A DNA stretch of 64,000 nucleotides from an uncultured Schlesneria sp. (lineage in GTDB: Bacteria > Planctomycetota > Planctomycetia > Planctomycetales > Planctomycetaceae), in contig CAIMFH010000147.1 in the NCBI GenBank assembly GCA_903840265.1, positions 124,001 to 188,000 of the forward strand, read 5' to 3'. Below are positions 1 to 9,080 of this stretch, piece by piece (positions within the stretch are counted from its first letter, which is position 1; every line of letters starts with the position of its first letter). A program made the translations under genes and the position numbers. A model generated the notes under the pieces. That model ran no database searches and was not told the DNA's origin. It saw only the letters and a list, made by a program, of their open reading frames with translations.

Positions 1-1
1 C

Positions 2-844
2 GGAATCATCCCCAAAACGGTGACGCCCTTGCCGCGCCCCGGCAACCCGCCCCCACGCACCGTCGAAACGTCGTCCGGATTGCTCAATTCCATCGGACTC
101 GACAACGACGGCCTGGAAGCATTCATCGAGAAGCACCTCGAAGCCTTGTTGGGAATGGGGACGGCGATCATTGCCAATATCGCGGGAAAGAACACCGCTG
201 AATTCGTCCAGATGGCCCAGCGATTGAACGAGTTTCCCGGTCTGGCGGCACTCGAATTGAACGTCTCGTGCCCGAATGTCAGCGGCGGCGTGGATTATGG
301 GACCAATCCGAAGATGACGGCCGAAGTGGTCTCGGCGGTTCGAAATGCCTGTGATCTGCCAATCGTTGCCAAGCTGACTCCGAACGTCACCAGTATCGTC
401 GAGATCGCCAAAGCGGCCAGTGAGGCCGGTGCTGATGCATTGTCTCTGGTCAACACATTCCAAGGTCTTTCGGTCAACTGGCGCAAGCGAAAGCCGGTGC
501 TGGGAAATGGAATCGGTGGACTTAGCGGCCCGGCCATCAAACCGTTGGCTCTACGTATTGTCTGGCAGGTGGCTCAGGCCGTCAAAACGCCGATCATCGG
601 TATTGGTGGTATCCAGTCGATCGATGATGTGATGGAATTCCTCGTCTGCGGTGCCACAGCCGTCCAGATTGGAACCGCCAACTTCTATAATCCCTCACTG
701 GCGACGAACCTGGTCGATCAACTGTCTGTCGTGCTGGATGAAGAAGGCTGTGAATCGGTGAGCGACATTGTTGGAACGATTCAGCCCTCGACCGTCGCCA
801 AGATGATCGCCAGTCAGACTTGTGCGACCGTGCCGGCCCATTAA
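2..844 (+). CDS. pyrD: Dihydroorotate dehydrogenase (class 1B-like), 5'-truncated by window edge
   Basis: Open frame continues to window start ([23 protein letters not shown]...); motifs [42 protein letters not shown] typical of PyrD. Confidence 0.9.
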   Translation, partial: GIIPKTVTPLPRPGNPPPRTVETSSGLLNSIGLDNDGLEAFIEKHLEALLGMGTAIIANIAGKNTAEFVQMAQRLNEFPGLAALELNVSCPNVSGGVDYGTNPKMTAEVVSAVRNACDLPIVAKLTPNVTSIVEIAKAASEAGADALSLVNTFQGLSVNWRKRKPVLGNGIGGLSGPAIKPLALRIVWQVAQAVKTPIIGIGGIQSIDDVMEFLVCGATAVQIGTANFYNPSLATNLVDQLSVVLDEEGCESVSDIVGTIQPSTVAKMIASQTCATVPAH

Positions 845-901
845 GGCGTCGCGTGCCGCGAGAGAGTTGATAAGAGTGAGTTGTAGAGAAGAGTTAAAAC
901 T

Positions 902-962
902 GCCGTGCCGTGGTCCATTCACTTCGCACTGCTTGTCCGAAGCGGCCAAGCAGTGGCACGGC
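902..962. repeat. Palindromic extragenic element (REP-like) between pyrD and trpS
   Basis: Nested perfect inverted repeats gccgtgcc(902-909)/ggcacggc(955-962) and cactgcttg(927-935)/caagcagtg(947-955). Confidence 0.55.
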
Positions 963-1029
963 TCTTGTGACGAAGGTGATCTGTCACGGCAAGGTTCGGT
1001 CAGTCAGTAGTTTACATTATTGGTGAGTC

Positions 1030-2007
1030 ATGCGAGTCCTTTCCGGAATTCAGCCCACAGGTCGGTTTCATTGGGGCAACTACTTTGGTGCAATCCAGCA
1101 GTACATCGCTCTGCAGAACAACGAGCAATCGTTCTATTTCATTGCCGATCTGCACGCGCTAACCAGTGTTCGCGATCGCAAGCAACTCGAAGACAACGTC
1201 TGGGATGCAGCGGTCGATTTGCTCGCACTCGGTTTGAATCCCGATCAAGCGGCGTTGTTCCGTCAATCAGACGTGCCGGAAGTCACCGAGCTGATGTGGC
1301 TGCTGATGACGGTGACGCAGTTCAGCCTGCTGGAGAAATGTCACTCGTACAAAGACAAAGTGGCTAAGGGAATCGCTGCGGACGCGGGTCTGTTCACGTA
1401 TCCGGTCCTGATGGCCGCCGACATCCTGCTGTACGACAGCGACATCGTCCCCGTCGGGGCGGACCAGATTCAACACCTGGAAGTGACGCGCGATATCGCG
1501 CAGCGATTCAACTCGATCTTCGGTGGCGAGTTCCTGCATCTTCCGAATGCTCGCGTTCTGGAGGAAGGAGCGAAGGTGCCGGGGACCGACGGCGAAAAGA
1601 TGTCGAAGAGTTACGGCAACACTTTGGAGATCTTCGAAGCGGAAAAACCGCTGAGGAAGAAGATCATGTCGATTAAGACCGACTCGACACCCATGGAAGC
1701 GCCGAAGAATCCTGACACCTGTTCGATCTACACGCTCTTCAAATTGTTCTCGACACTCGAGCAACAAGCGGCACTGGCAGACCGTTATCGCGCGGGTGGC
1801 ATGGGCTACGGCGAAGCGAAGCAGGCTCTGTTCGAGGCCGCGATGAGTTACTTCGCAGATGCGCGTGCCAAGCGAGCGGAACTCGTGGCGAACCCCGCTT
1901 ATGTCGAAGAGGTACTGCAGGCAGGGGCGAAAAAGGCTCGCGCCAAGGGACAGCAAGTCCTGCAACGCGTCCAGGAAGCGTGTGGTCTGAAAGGTCGTCG
2001 AGCTTAG
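1030..2007 (+). CDS. trpS: Tryptophanyl-tRNA synthetase
   Basis: [18 protein letters not shown] (HIGH-like region), [24 protein letters not shown] motif ([10 protein letters not shown]). Confidence 0.97.
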   Translation: MRVLSGIQPTGRFHWGNYFGAIQQYIALQNNEQSFYFIADLHALTSVRDRKQLEDNVWDAAVDLLALGLNPDQAALFRQSDVPEVTELMWLLMTVTQFSLLEKCHSYKDKVAKGIAADAGLFTYPVLMAADILLYDSDIVPVGADQIQHLEVTRDIAQRFNSIFGGEFLHLPNARVLEEGAKVPGTDGEKMSKSYGNTLEIFEAEKPLRKKIMSIKTDSTPMEAPKNPDTCSIYTLFKLFSTLEQQAALADRYRAGGMGYGEAKQALFEAAMSYFADARAKRAELVANPAYVEEVLQAGAKKARAKGQQVLQRVQEACGLKGRRA

Positions 2008-2093
2008 TGCGGGTCGCACTTCCGTGTCGCGTTAATACATGGGTTAGACCTGCTCGCTGGACGCAAAAGTTAAGTGGATGCGTTCTAAACGCA

Positions 2094-2126
2094 GTGCTCA
2101 GCCATGGCCCGTTCATGGCTGAGCAC
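2094..2126. terminator. Bidirectional hairpin between convergent trpS and phoH-like genes
   Basis: gtgctcagccatg (2094-2106) / catggctgagcac (2114-2126), perfect 13-bp stem with 7-nt loop. Confidence 0.6.
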
Positions 2127-2142
2127 GCGATGTTCGCTTGGC

Positions 2143-3477
2143 TTACAACAAATTGCTGGCCAACTCGGCCAGTTCGCTGCGTTCACCTTTCTCCAAAGTG
2201 ACGTGAGCATAGAGTGGCTGACCAACCATGCGGTTGATCATGTAGCTGAGTCCGTTTGACAACGAATCCAGGTAAGGATGATCGATCTGCTGGATATCGC
2301 CGGTGAAGACGATCTTGGTTCCTTCGCCCGCACGAGTGATGATCGTTTTGATCTCGTGTGGCGTCAGATTTTGAGCTTCGTCCACGATGAAGAAGACTCG
2401 CTGCAGGCTGCGGCCGCGGATGTAGGCCAGTGGTGTGACCTCCAACTGATTGGCCGCTAACAAGTCCTGCACCTTGGGTGCCCCGGCCAGATCCCCCAGC
2501 GGATGTCGCATGACCGCCATGTTGTCGTACAGCGGCTGCATGTACGGGTCCAGTTTCGCACCAAGGTCTCCCGGCAGAAAGCCGAGATCTTTGTTGCTGA
2601 GTGGAACGGCCGGGCGTGCCAGCAGGATCTGACGGTATCGCGATTTGCACTCCATCGCAGCGGCCAACGCCAACAGCGTCTTGCCAGAGCCCGCTTTGCC
2701 AGTCAACGACACCAACTTGAGGTTGTCGTTGAGCAGAGCCCGCAGAGCAAACGATTGCTCGGCGTTGCGCGGTGCAATTCCTGAAGCAGCGAGTTTGTCG
2801 ATGCGGACGAATGACCGCTCCTGCGGGCAATAGGTCGCCAGTACCGATTTGCTGCCGTTGCGCAGAATGAAGTTCTCGTTTGCAATCGGTTGAGTCACGC
2901 AATCCAAGTCACTGGCAGGGACATGGCCGCCGTTGACATAGAACTGGCTGACTGTTTCGGAAGGCAAATCGCTGACCAATCGCTTTCCGGTGTAGAGCTT
3001 GTCAAAGCTTTCGACCTTGTCGGTAATATAGTCCTGAGCTGTCAGGCCAAACGACTTGGCCTTCATCCTGAGATTGGTGTCCTTGGTCACGAGGACGACC
3101 GGTCGGGGTGCCTCCTGTTGCTGCAGAGTCAGGGCGACATTCAAGATCCGATGGTCGGGGCAATCGGCCAGGAAGGCTTGCTCCAGGCGTTGATTGTGTT
3201 GCGCTTCCAGAACGACGCGGATTGAGCCCAGGCCATCACCGAGTGAAACTCCTTCAGGGGCGAGCACGTCGCCGGTCAGTTCATCGACGCGACGCAGAAA
3301 GGCGCGCGCCTGGAAGTTGAGATCTTCATTTCCCTTCTTAAAACGATCCAGTTCTTCCAGAACCGTGATCGGAACAGCGACGTCGTTTTCTTCGAAGTTT
3401 CGCAGGCAACCTGCATCGTGCAGGACCACGTTCGTATCGATGACGAACAACTTGGAACGATTCACTTCTGGCGTCAT
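2143..3477 (-). CDS. PIN domain-PhoH ATPase fusion (PhoH2-like RNase/ATPase)
   Basis: N-terminal PIN ([13 protein letters not shown]...), Walker [16 protein letters not shown], Walker [43 protein letters not shown] extends to 3540 but start taken at [11 protein letters not shown]. Confidence 0.93.
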   Translation of the reverse strand: MTPEVNRSKLFVIDTNVVLHDAGCLRNFEENDVAVPITVLEELDRFKKGNEDLNFQARAFLRRVDELTGDVLAPEGVSLGDGLGSIRVVLEAQHNQRLEQAFLADCPDHRILNVALTLQQQEAPRPVVLVTKDTNLRMKAKSFGLTAQDYITDKVESFDKLYTGKRLVSDLPSETVSQFYVNGGHVPASDLDCVTQPIANENFILRNGSKSVLATYCPQERSFVRIDKLAASGIAPRNAEQSFALRALLNDNLKLVSLTGKAGSGKTLLALAAAMECKSRYRQILLARPAVPLSNKDLGFLPGDLGAKLDPYMQPLYDNMAVMRHPLGDLAGAPKVQDLLAANQLEVTPLAYIRGRSLQRVFFIVDEAQNLTPHEIKTIITRAGEGTKIVFTGDIQQIDHPYLDSLSNGLSYMINRMVGQPLYAHVTLEKGERSELAELASNLL

Positions 3478-3643
3478 ATCATCCTCCCTGATGGGTGACG
3501 GTTCCGATCGGGCAGTCCAGATTCGGACTGACGTTGGCACACGAGATTCAGCATGGATGGCAACTTTGCATTACGAGGATTGGCATGGATCCCATTCAAG
3601 AATTTCTCGCGAAGATCTTTATGGAGGGACCCCAAAAACGACG

Positions 3644-3675
3644 ACAGCCCGACCCGCTTTCGCTGGTCGAGCTGT
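3644..3675 (-). terminator. Rho-independent-like terminator downstream of cyanophycinase-like gene
   Basis: acagcccgacc/ggtcgagctgt imperfect stem; on - strand followed by gtcgtcgTTTTTggg. Confidence 0.5.
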
Positions 3676-3741
3676 GATTGGCAACAATTTTCGGCGGTCT
3701 AGCATCGGTCCTCACCTGCTACACAAGGCAATTTCTCTGTT

Positions 3742-5049
3742 TCATGGTTTGGTACTCACCGCACGGTGATCTTCGTCAACGTCGTATAATGGACCCGTGA
3801 TTCGGATCGGGCGAATATCGACGCGGATGTTCAACACCGTGTAGTCATCACCACCATAGGATTCCGTGTACCAAGCGAAACTCTCGTTATCACGAGTGAA
3901 CTTGAACTCGAACCCGTCGACGGAATGCTGTCGCGCCTCAATGCCGTCAAACGCCAATCCAATGGCCACGCCATCAACGTTTTCCATCAACTTGCCCATC
4001 AGATCTGGGACAGTCATGTTGCCCAGGATGTCGTTAAAGAACAGCTTCCGTTTGACATGCGGATCGAAGTCGGGCGACTTGGGATCCAGCACCTCATCAT
4101 CAACCTTGTCATCAGCGGGTGTCACCTGTCGCGTTTTCAAGTCGTAGCGATCGCCGCGATCTAGGTACGTCAGCCGAGCGTTCTTCAGATTGAACCGCCC
4201 CAGCTTCGGGTCGTGTTCGGCGCGGGACAAATCCATCACCAGCGCTCCCTTGTAGCCGATGACTTCGATGTCCTTGCCGTTACGAACGATGATCCCCGAG
4301 TTTTCGTCGACCCCGATGCCGTACTTGAAACCTTGATCGTGCATCGCGACGAGTGCTCGAGCGAACCGGCCACGCACCAGGCAATGCTGATCAACAAACC
4401 AGTCACCGTCGAGAAAGCCGAGGCCTCGATCGATCTCTTTCCCAAAGCGAACACCGTGCAGCAACGTATCCAGCACGGAATCGGCATTGCGAAACATGAT
4501 GCGACTCATCACGGCTGCGCCAGCACTGGTCCCCGCGATCACGCCCCCCTTACGATAAACTTCCCACACCGCATCCAGCATTGGTGTATTCTGGCCCTCG
4601 GGGGTATACAGCGCTTTGACGATCTTGTCCTGACCGCCGCCGATCAGAAAGACTCCGGTCGCTTCACGGACCTGCTCGACAAGTTCAGGATCAGCCACGG
4701 CTGCTTGAGGTGATAATGGCATCTTGCGCCAGGCCACGGGAACCAGGAACGCATCGGCCCCTGCTTTATTGAGAGCCGAGATGACCCAGCCCCCTTTTTT
4801 GACGGGGTCGCCGCTGGCCGTCGGAAAGACCGCGATTCGACTGCCGGGACCACCAGCCAGTTCGACGATCTGTTCCCAATATTCGCGGTGATCAAACCGC
4901 TCAGAACCACCAAGGATGACCAGCGAACCATGGGCGACCGCAGGAGTTGCCTCGTCGGGCTCGGCCTCGACTGCGAGCGCGACCGAGGTCATCAGCAATG
5001 ACCCCAGCACTGCCAGGCTCGCAGACTTCCATCGCCACATGTATCGCAT
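3742..5049 (-). CDS. Secreted cyanophycinase-like peptidase (S51 family)
   Basis: Signal peptide MRYMWRWKSASLAVLGSLLMTSVALA; GSLVILGGSERFDHREYWEQIVELAGG; nucleophile motif IAGTSAGAAVMS; GLGFLDGDWFVDQH. Confidence 0.9.
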   Translation of the reverse strand: MRYMWRWKSASLAVLGSLLMTSVALAVEAEPDEATPAVAHGSLVILGGSERFDHREYWEQIVELAGGPGSRIAVFPTASGDPVKKGGWVISALNKAGADAFLVPVAWRKMPLSPQAAVADPELVEQVREATGVFLIGGGQDKIVKALYTPEGQNTPMLDAVWEVYRKGGVIAGTSAGAAVMSRIMFRNADSVLDTLLHGVRFGKEIDRGLGFLDGDWFVDQHCLVRGRFARALVAMHDQGFKYGIGVDENSGIIVRNGKDIEVIGYKGALVMDLSRAEHDPKLGRFNLKNARLTYLDRGDRYDLKTRQVTPADDKVDDEVLDPKSPDFDPHVKRKLFFNDILGNMTVPDLMGKLMENVDGVAIGLAFDGIEARQHSVDGFEFKFTRDNESFAWYTESYGGDDYTVLNIRVDIRPIRITGPLYDVDEDHRAVSTKP

Positions 5050-5343
5050 CCTTGAGGGAACGGCCCATCCAGTTCCGTTCGGAGGGTGCGGATTATATGC
5101 CTGAGTCGAGTCAAATTCGCAAGGCCAGAACCCTGCTTCGGGCCTGATCCTCCGATGCTGAACTTCGACCTTAAACATAGATCGCCTTTGATTCCGCGAC
5201 ATCCTGTCGAAGAATTCACTTCAAATCACGGTAGAAACAATTTTCGTACCGTGACGAGCGGAAGTCGATAGTAATCATAAACTTATTCATCTGGTGTTCA
5301 TGTGAGAGTTGTCGTGGCGTCTCCAGAATTCCGGAAAAGAGAA

Positions 5344-5374
5344 CGGGCAGGCTCACAAGTCGTGAGCCTGCCCG
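5344..5374 (-). terminator. Rho-independent terminator of the Gly/Tyr-rich protein gene
   Basis: cgggcaggctcac(5344-5356)/gtgagcctgcccg(5362-5374), perfect 13-bp stem; - strand continues ttctctttt. Confidence 0.8.
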
Positions 5375-5410
5375 ATTTGATTGATTCTCTGCCGAGGCGA
5401 ATCAGTCCGA

Positions 5411-6013
5411 TCACCAAACCAGGTCAGAAGACGGGGCTGGAGGAACGGGCGTGTATTGCGAAGGCACGGGAGCGTAATACGAAGGCATCCCGTCTCCGTA
5501 TCCTGATCCTGCACCGCCATACCCCGATCCGCCGTAACGGAGGCCACCGTAGGGAGCAGACTGTGGATAGCTGATCGGTGTGCCGTAGAAGGCCCCGCCG
5601 GGGCCAGTCCCACCGAAGCCACCAGCGGCATAGCTGCTAGGGGCGCTGAAATCGTAGTAAGTTCCGTAGGTGTTCTGCCCGTAGCCAGCACCGTAGGCGG
5701 TCATCGGCAAACCGCCGTATCCCGTCTGGCCATAACCTGCTTGGCCGTATCCTCCCTGACCGTATCCGGCCTGATACGACATTGGGTAAGAACACGTTGG
5801 GCCCGAGCAAGCTGGTCCCGAACAACCCCAGGAAGGCCCGCCACACGAGTAGGCCGCGGCTGGTCCGGCAACATACATCGGAGCCGAACAGGCGCACCCA
5901 CCACAATTCGATCGAAACATGCGGAAATGCCGCCAGCCAGCCTGCGCGATGAATGCCTGCGACCCAATCCCAACCAATGCCACTGCGGCGACGACTCGCA
6001 TAGTCATGCGCAT
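5411..6013 (-). CDS. Secreted Gly/Tyr-rich repeat protein, function unknown
   Basis: Signal peptide MRMTMRVVAAVALVGIGSQAFIAQA; Cys-rich segment then AGYGQGGYGQAGYGQTGYGG tandem repeats. Confidence 0.75.
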   Translation of the reverse strand: MRMTMRVVAAVALVGIGSQAFIAQAGWRHFRMFRSNCGGCACSAPMYVAGPAAAYSCGGPSWGCSGPACSGPTCSYPMSYQAGYGQGGYGQAGYGQTGYGGLPMTAYGAGYGQNTYGTYYDFSAPSSYAAGGFGGTGPGGAFYGTPISYPQSAPYGGLRYGGSGYGGAGSGYGDGMPSYYAPVPSQYTPVPPAPSSDLVW

Positions 6014-6195
6014 GATGTTGCGTCCCTTCTCGAAGTCCAAGTTCGTGATTCAAAAACCTTAATCCGAACCTATCCGAGAGTGAGGCGCTTGCAAGTAGCC
6101 GCCTCGCAAGTGAAGCACGAGTTCAGCCCGGCCAACGATGACATTGCCGGTTGTATCGGTTGCAGCGACAGTAGTTGTGCGCAGCACACCCTGCG

Positions 6196-6609
6196 TTAAC
6201 GGGGGCGAGGTCGATCCTGCGGGGTTCCATGGGCGACCCACGTGACGTTCTGTTCCGCGGCCTTGCGGACTGAATCGAGCGTCGGCGGCGAATTCGTGCC
6301 GTAGTCCGTTCTAACGTCGAGTGATTTGCGGCCAATTCGTAAGACATGCCGGGGATTGGTTCGGTGACGAGTTAGCCAGGACAACATCCACCGACCGGAG
6401 CCCTGGGTGTCTCGCTGGAATGCAACCGCGAGACACAGCGTCACAATTCCACCAAAGATGGCACCAACCAGCAGCAGCGGCCCCGATGGCTGTTCGACAG
6501 CCGCCAGCACGATGAATCCGCAGGCCGCAGCGCCGATCAGAATGACAAACGCAGTCGCCAGCCACAAAACGGCCTGACGCCCCAAGTCCGGATTCCTGCG
6601 AATGCTCAT
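6196..6609 (-). CDS. Small membrane protein, unknown function
   Basis: Two hydrophobic helices (AVLWLATAFVILIGAAACGFIVLAA; GPLLLVGAIFGGIVTLCLAVAF); start MSIRRNPDL inferred. Confidence 0.6.
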   Translation of the reverse strand: MSIRRNPDLGRQAVLWLATAFVILIGAAACGFIVLAAVEQPSGPLLLVGAIFGGIVTLCLAVAFQRDTQGSGRWMLSWLTRHRTNPRHVLRIGRKSLDVRTDYGTNSPPTLDSVRKAAEQNVTWVAHGTPQDRPRPR

Positions 6610-6820
6610 CCCACGCACCTCAATGGCGGAACCGCCGAAATTTCTCACCAGGATTGTACCGAACCACCGGCGGATTCCAAAAGCGATCAATTCGAGACCG
6701 GTCGCGGAAGGCCTTCATTACTTTTGCGAGTGGTTCTGGAGCCCGAGCCATACGCAGACGTTGCTCGACCGACTATAATCCACAGCCTACCTGCTTTCGT
6801 TCGAGATGAAGGTTTTCTGA

Positions 6821-7612
6821 ATGCCCCGCGTTGGCCTGTTTATTCCCTGCTATGTCGATCAGCTTTATCCGCAAGTTGCCATGGCCACGTTGGAATTGCT
6901 GGAGCGGTACGGCTGTGAAGTCGATTTTCCCGCCGCGCAAACGTGCTGTGGTCAACCCATGGCCAATACCGGTTGCGTGACTGAGGCGAAGCCGCTCGCT
7001 GAAAAGTTCCTGGCGATCTTCAAGGACTACGACTACGTGGTCTGTCCGTCCGGCAGTTGCACTGCGATGGTGACGCACCACTACGAAGAATTACTGCATG
7101 GGCAACCCGGTTTCGAAGAGCTTCGCAAGAAGACCTTTGAACTGTGTGAGTTCCTGGTCGACGTGCTGAAAGTCGGCAAAGTCGAGGGACGGTTTCCATA
7201 TAAGGTGGGACTGCACAACAGTTGCCACGGCTTGCGCGAACTGCGTCTGGGATCATCGAGTGAAATGATGGTCGAGCGATTCAACAAAGCGGGGCAATTG
7301 TTGTCCGGCCTGGAAGGGATTGAACTCGTCCCACTGAAGCGACCCGACGAGTGCTGCGGATTCGGCGGAACGTTTGCCGTGGCCGAAGAAGCGGTCTCGT
7401 GCATGATGGGACTGGACCGGATTCACGATCACGAACAAGCGGGGGCCGATGTCATGACGGCCGGCGACATGTCGTGCCTGATGCATATGTATGGATTGAT
7501 CACTCGTCAGAAGAAGCCCTTGCAAGTGATGCATGTGGCGGAAATCCTGGCGGGGCGGCAACCCGCCAAAGAGATCGCCACCACTCAACCTGCCGCTGTC
7601 GTATCTCGCTGA
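6821..7612 (+). CDS. lutA: (Fe-S)-binding lactate utilization protein LutA-like (CCG domain)
   Basis: MPRVGLFIPCYVDQLYPQVAMATLELLERYGCEVDFPAAQTCCGQPMANTG; CCGFGGTFAV. Confidence 0.9.
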   Translation: MPRVGLFIPCYVDQLYPQVAMATLELLERYGCEVDFPAAQTCCGQPMANTGCVTEAKPLAEKFLAIFKDYDYVVCPSGSCTAMVTHHYEELLHGQPGFEELRKKTFELCEFLVDVLKVGKVEGRFPYKVGLHNSCHGLRELRLGSSSEMMVERFNKAGQLLSGLEGIELVPLKRPDECCGFGGTFAVAEEAVSCMMGLDRIHDHEQAGADVMTAGDMSCLMHMYGLITRQKKPLQVMHVAEILAGRQPAKEIATTQPAAVVSR

Positions 7613-7644
7613 TTCGTTTTGAAATTGCCAAGGAATCTTAAACC

Positions 7645-9033
7645 GTGTCCGACACGCTGACGGTTCACCACGAACATCCTGAGAACGCTTCCGAATTCGT
7701 CGCCAACGATTCGCGAGCACACTGGCATGATCAGTCATTGTGGTTCGTGCGATCCAAGCGCGACAAAGCTGCCTCGACGCTGCCCGAATGGGAAGAACTG
7801 CGGGCCCGTGCTTCCGCGATCAAGCAACACGCGATGTCGCGATTGGGCGATTACCTGGAAGAGTTCGAACGCAATGCTCAAAAGCGGGGCGTGACTGTTC
7901 ACTGGGCGCGAACCCCCGCCGAACACAACCAGATTATCCTCGACATCTTGGAGAAGCACAGCGCCAAGAAAGTCGTCAAAAGCAAATCGATGCTCACCGA
8001 AGAGTGTCATCTGAATCCGTTCCTGGAACGAAACGGTGTCGAAGTTGTCGACACAGACCTGGGTGAATGGATCGTACAACTGCTGCATCAACCTCCGTCT
8101 CACATCGTGATGCCGGCGATTCACATTAAACGAGAAGAGATCGGCGAACTGTTCCACAAGCATATCGGGACAGATGCCGGTGCCACCGATCCTCCCTATT
8201 TGGTCAATGCCGCTCGCGGGGAGTTGCGTCGCAAGTTCTTGAACGCCGATGTCGGTATCACAGGCGTGAACTTCGCCATCGCCGAGACAGGTGGCTTTGT
8301 TGTCTGCACGAACGAAGGGAACGCCGACCTCGGTGTCTCGTTGCCGAAAGTCCATATCGCCTGCATGGGGATCGAGAAAATCATCCCTCGTGCGGCGGAC
8401 TTGGGAGTCTTCCTAAGACTCCTGGCTCGATCAGCAACCGGCCAGCCCATTACAACGTATTCGTCTCACTTCCACGGCCCAGTCGAGGGGGGTGAGATGC
8501 ATATCATCCTGGTCGATAACGGGCGCAGCGATATCCTCGGCTCACCCGATTTTCGTCGCTCGTTGAACTGCATTCGGTGCGGTGCCTGCATGAACACCTG
8601 CCCCGTCTATCGACGCAGCGGCGGGCACAGCTACGAAACAACAGTTCCGGGACCGATTGGTTCGATCCTGGCTCCATCCCGCGATGCCAAAACACACAAG
8701 AGCCTTCCCTTCGCCTGCAGCCTGTGCGGTTCGTGCAGCGATGTCTGTCCCGTAAAGATCGATCTCCACACGCAGTTGCTTACGTGGAGGAAAGAGATCT
8801 TCATTCGTGGATTGCTTCCCTGGAAAAAGCGGATCGGAATGAAGTTCGGTCGCATCCTGTTCGCCAACACTTGGATGTTCACGACCGCCGGCCGTATCGG
8901 GCGCTGGCTAGTCCCCAAGCTGCCGCGATTTATGGTCTATAACAGCCTGAACCCTTGGGGCAAACAGCGTGAACTTCCGCCAATGCCAAAGCAAAGCTTC
9001 CGACAACTGTATCAGCAGCGGAAGCCGAAGTAG
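7645..9033 (+). CDS. lutB: Iron-sulfur lactate utilization protein LutB-like
   Basis: Two 4Fe-4S motifs CIRCGACMNTCPVYRRSGGHSY and CSLCGSCSDVCPVKIDL; GTG start. Confidence 0.92.
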   Translation: MSDTLTVHHEHPENASEFVANDSRAHWHDQSLWFVRSKRDKAASTLPEWEELRARASAIKQHAMSRLGDYLEEFERNAQKRGVTVHWARTPAEHNQIILDILEKHSAKKVVKSKSMLTEECHLNPFLERNGVEVVDTDLGEWIVQLLHQPPSHIVMPAIHIKREEIGELFHKHIGTDAGATDPPYLVNAARGELRRKFLNADVGITGVNFAIAETGGFVVCTNEGNADLGVSLPKVHIACMGIEKIIPRAADLGVFLRLLARSATGQPITTYSSHFHGPVEGGEMHIILVDNGRSDILGSPDFRRSLNCIRCGACMNTCPVYRRSGGHSYETTVPGPIGSILAPSRDAKTHKSLPFACSLCGSCSDVCPVKIDLHTQLLTWRKEIFIRGLLPWKKRIGMKFGRILFANTWMFTTAGRIGRWLVPKLPRFMVYNSLNPWGKQRELPPMPKQSFRQLYQQRKPK

Positions 9034-9040
9034 CCAAGAA

Positions 9041-9064
9041 CCAGGCATCTTTTGCGATGCCTGG
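9041..9064. terminator. Hairpin terminator between lutB and convergent gene
   Basis: ccaggcatc/gatgcctgg, 9-bp perfect stem, 6-nt loop. Confidence 0.65.
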
Positions 9065-9080
9065 CGCTCTGCCCTATTAC

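Noticed and set aside
1267-2019. 250-aa ORF antisense to trpS
   Set aside because: Overlaps a certain housekeeping gene; shadow ORF
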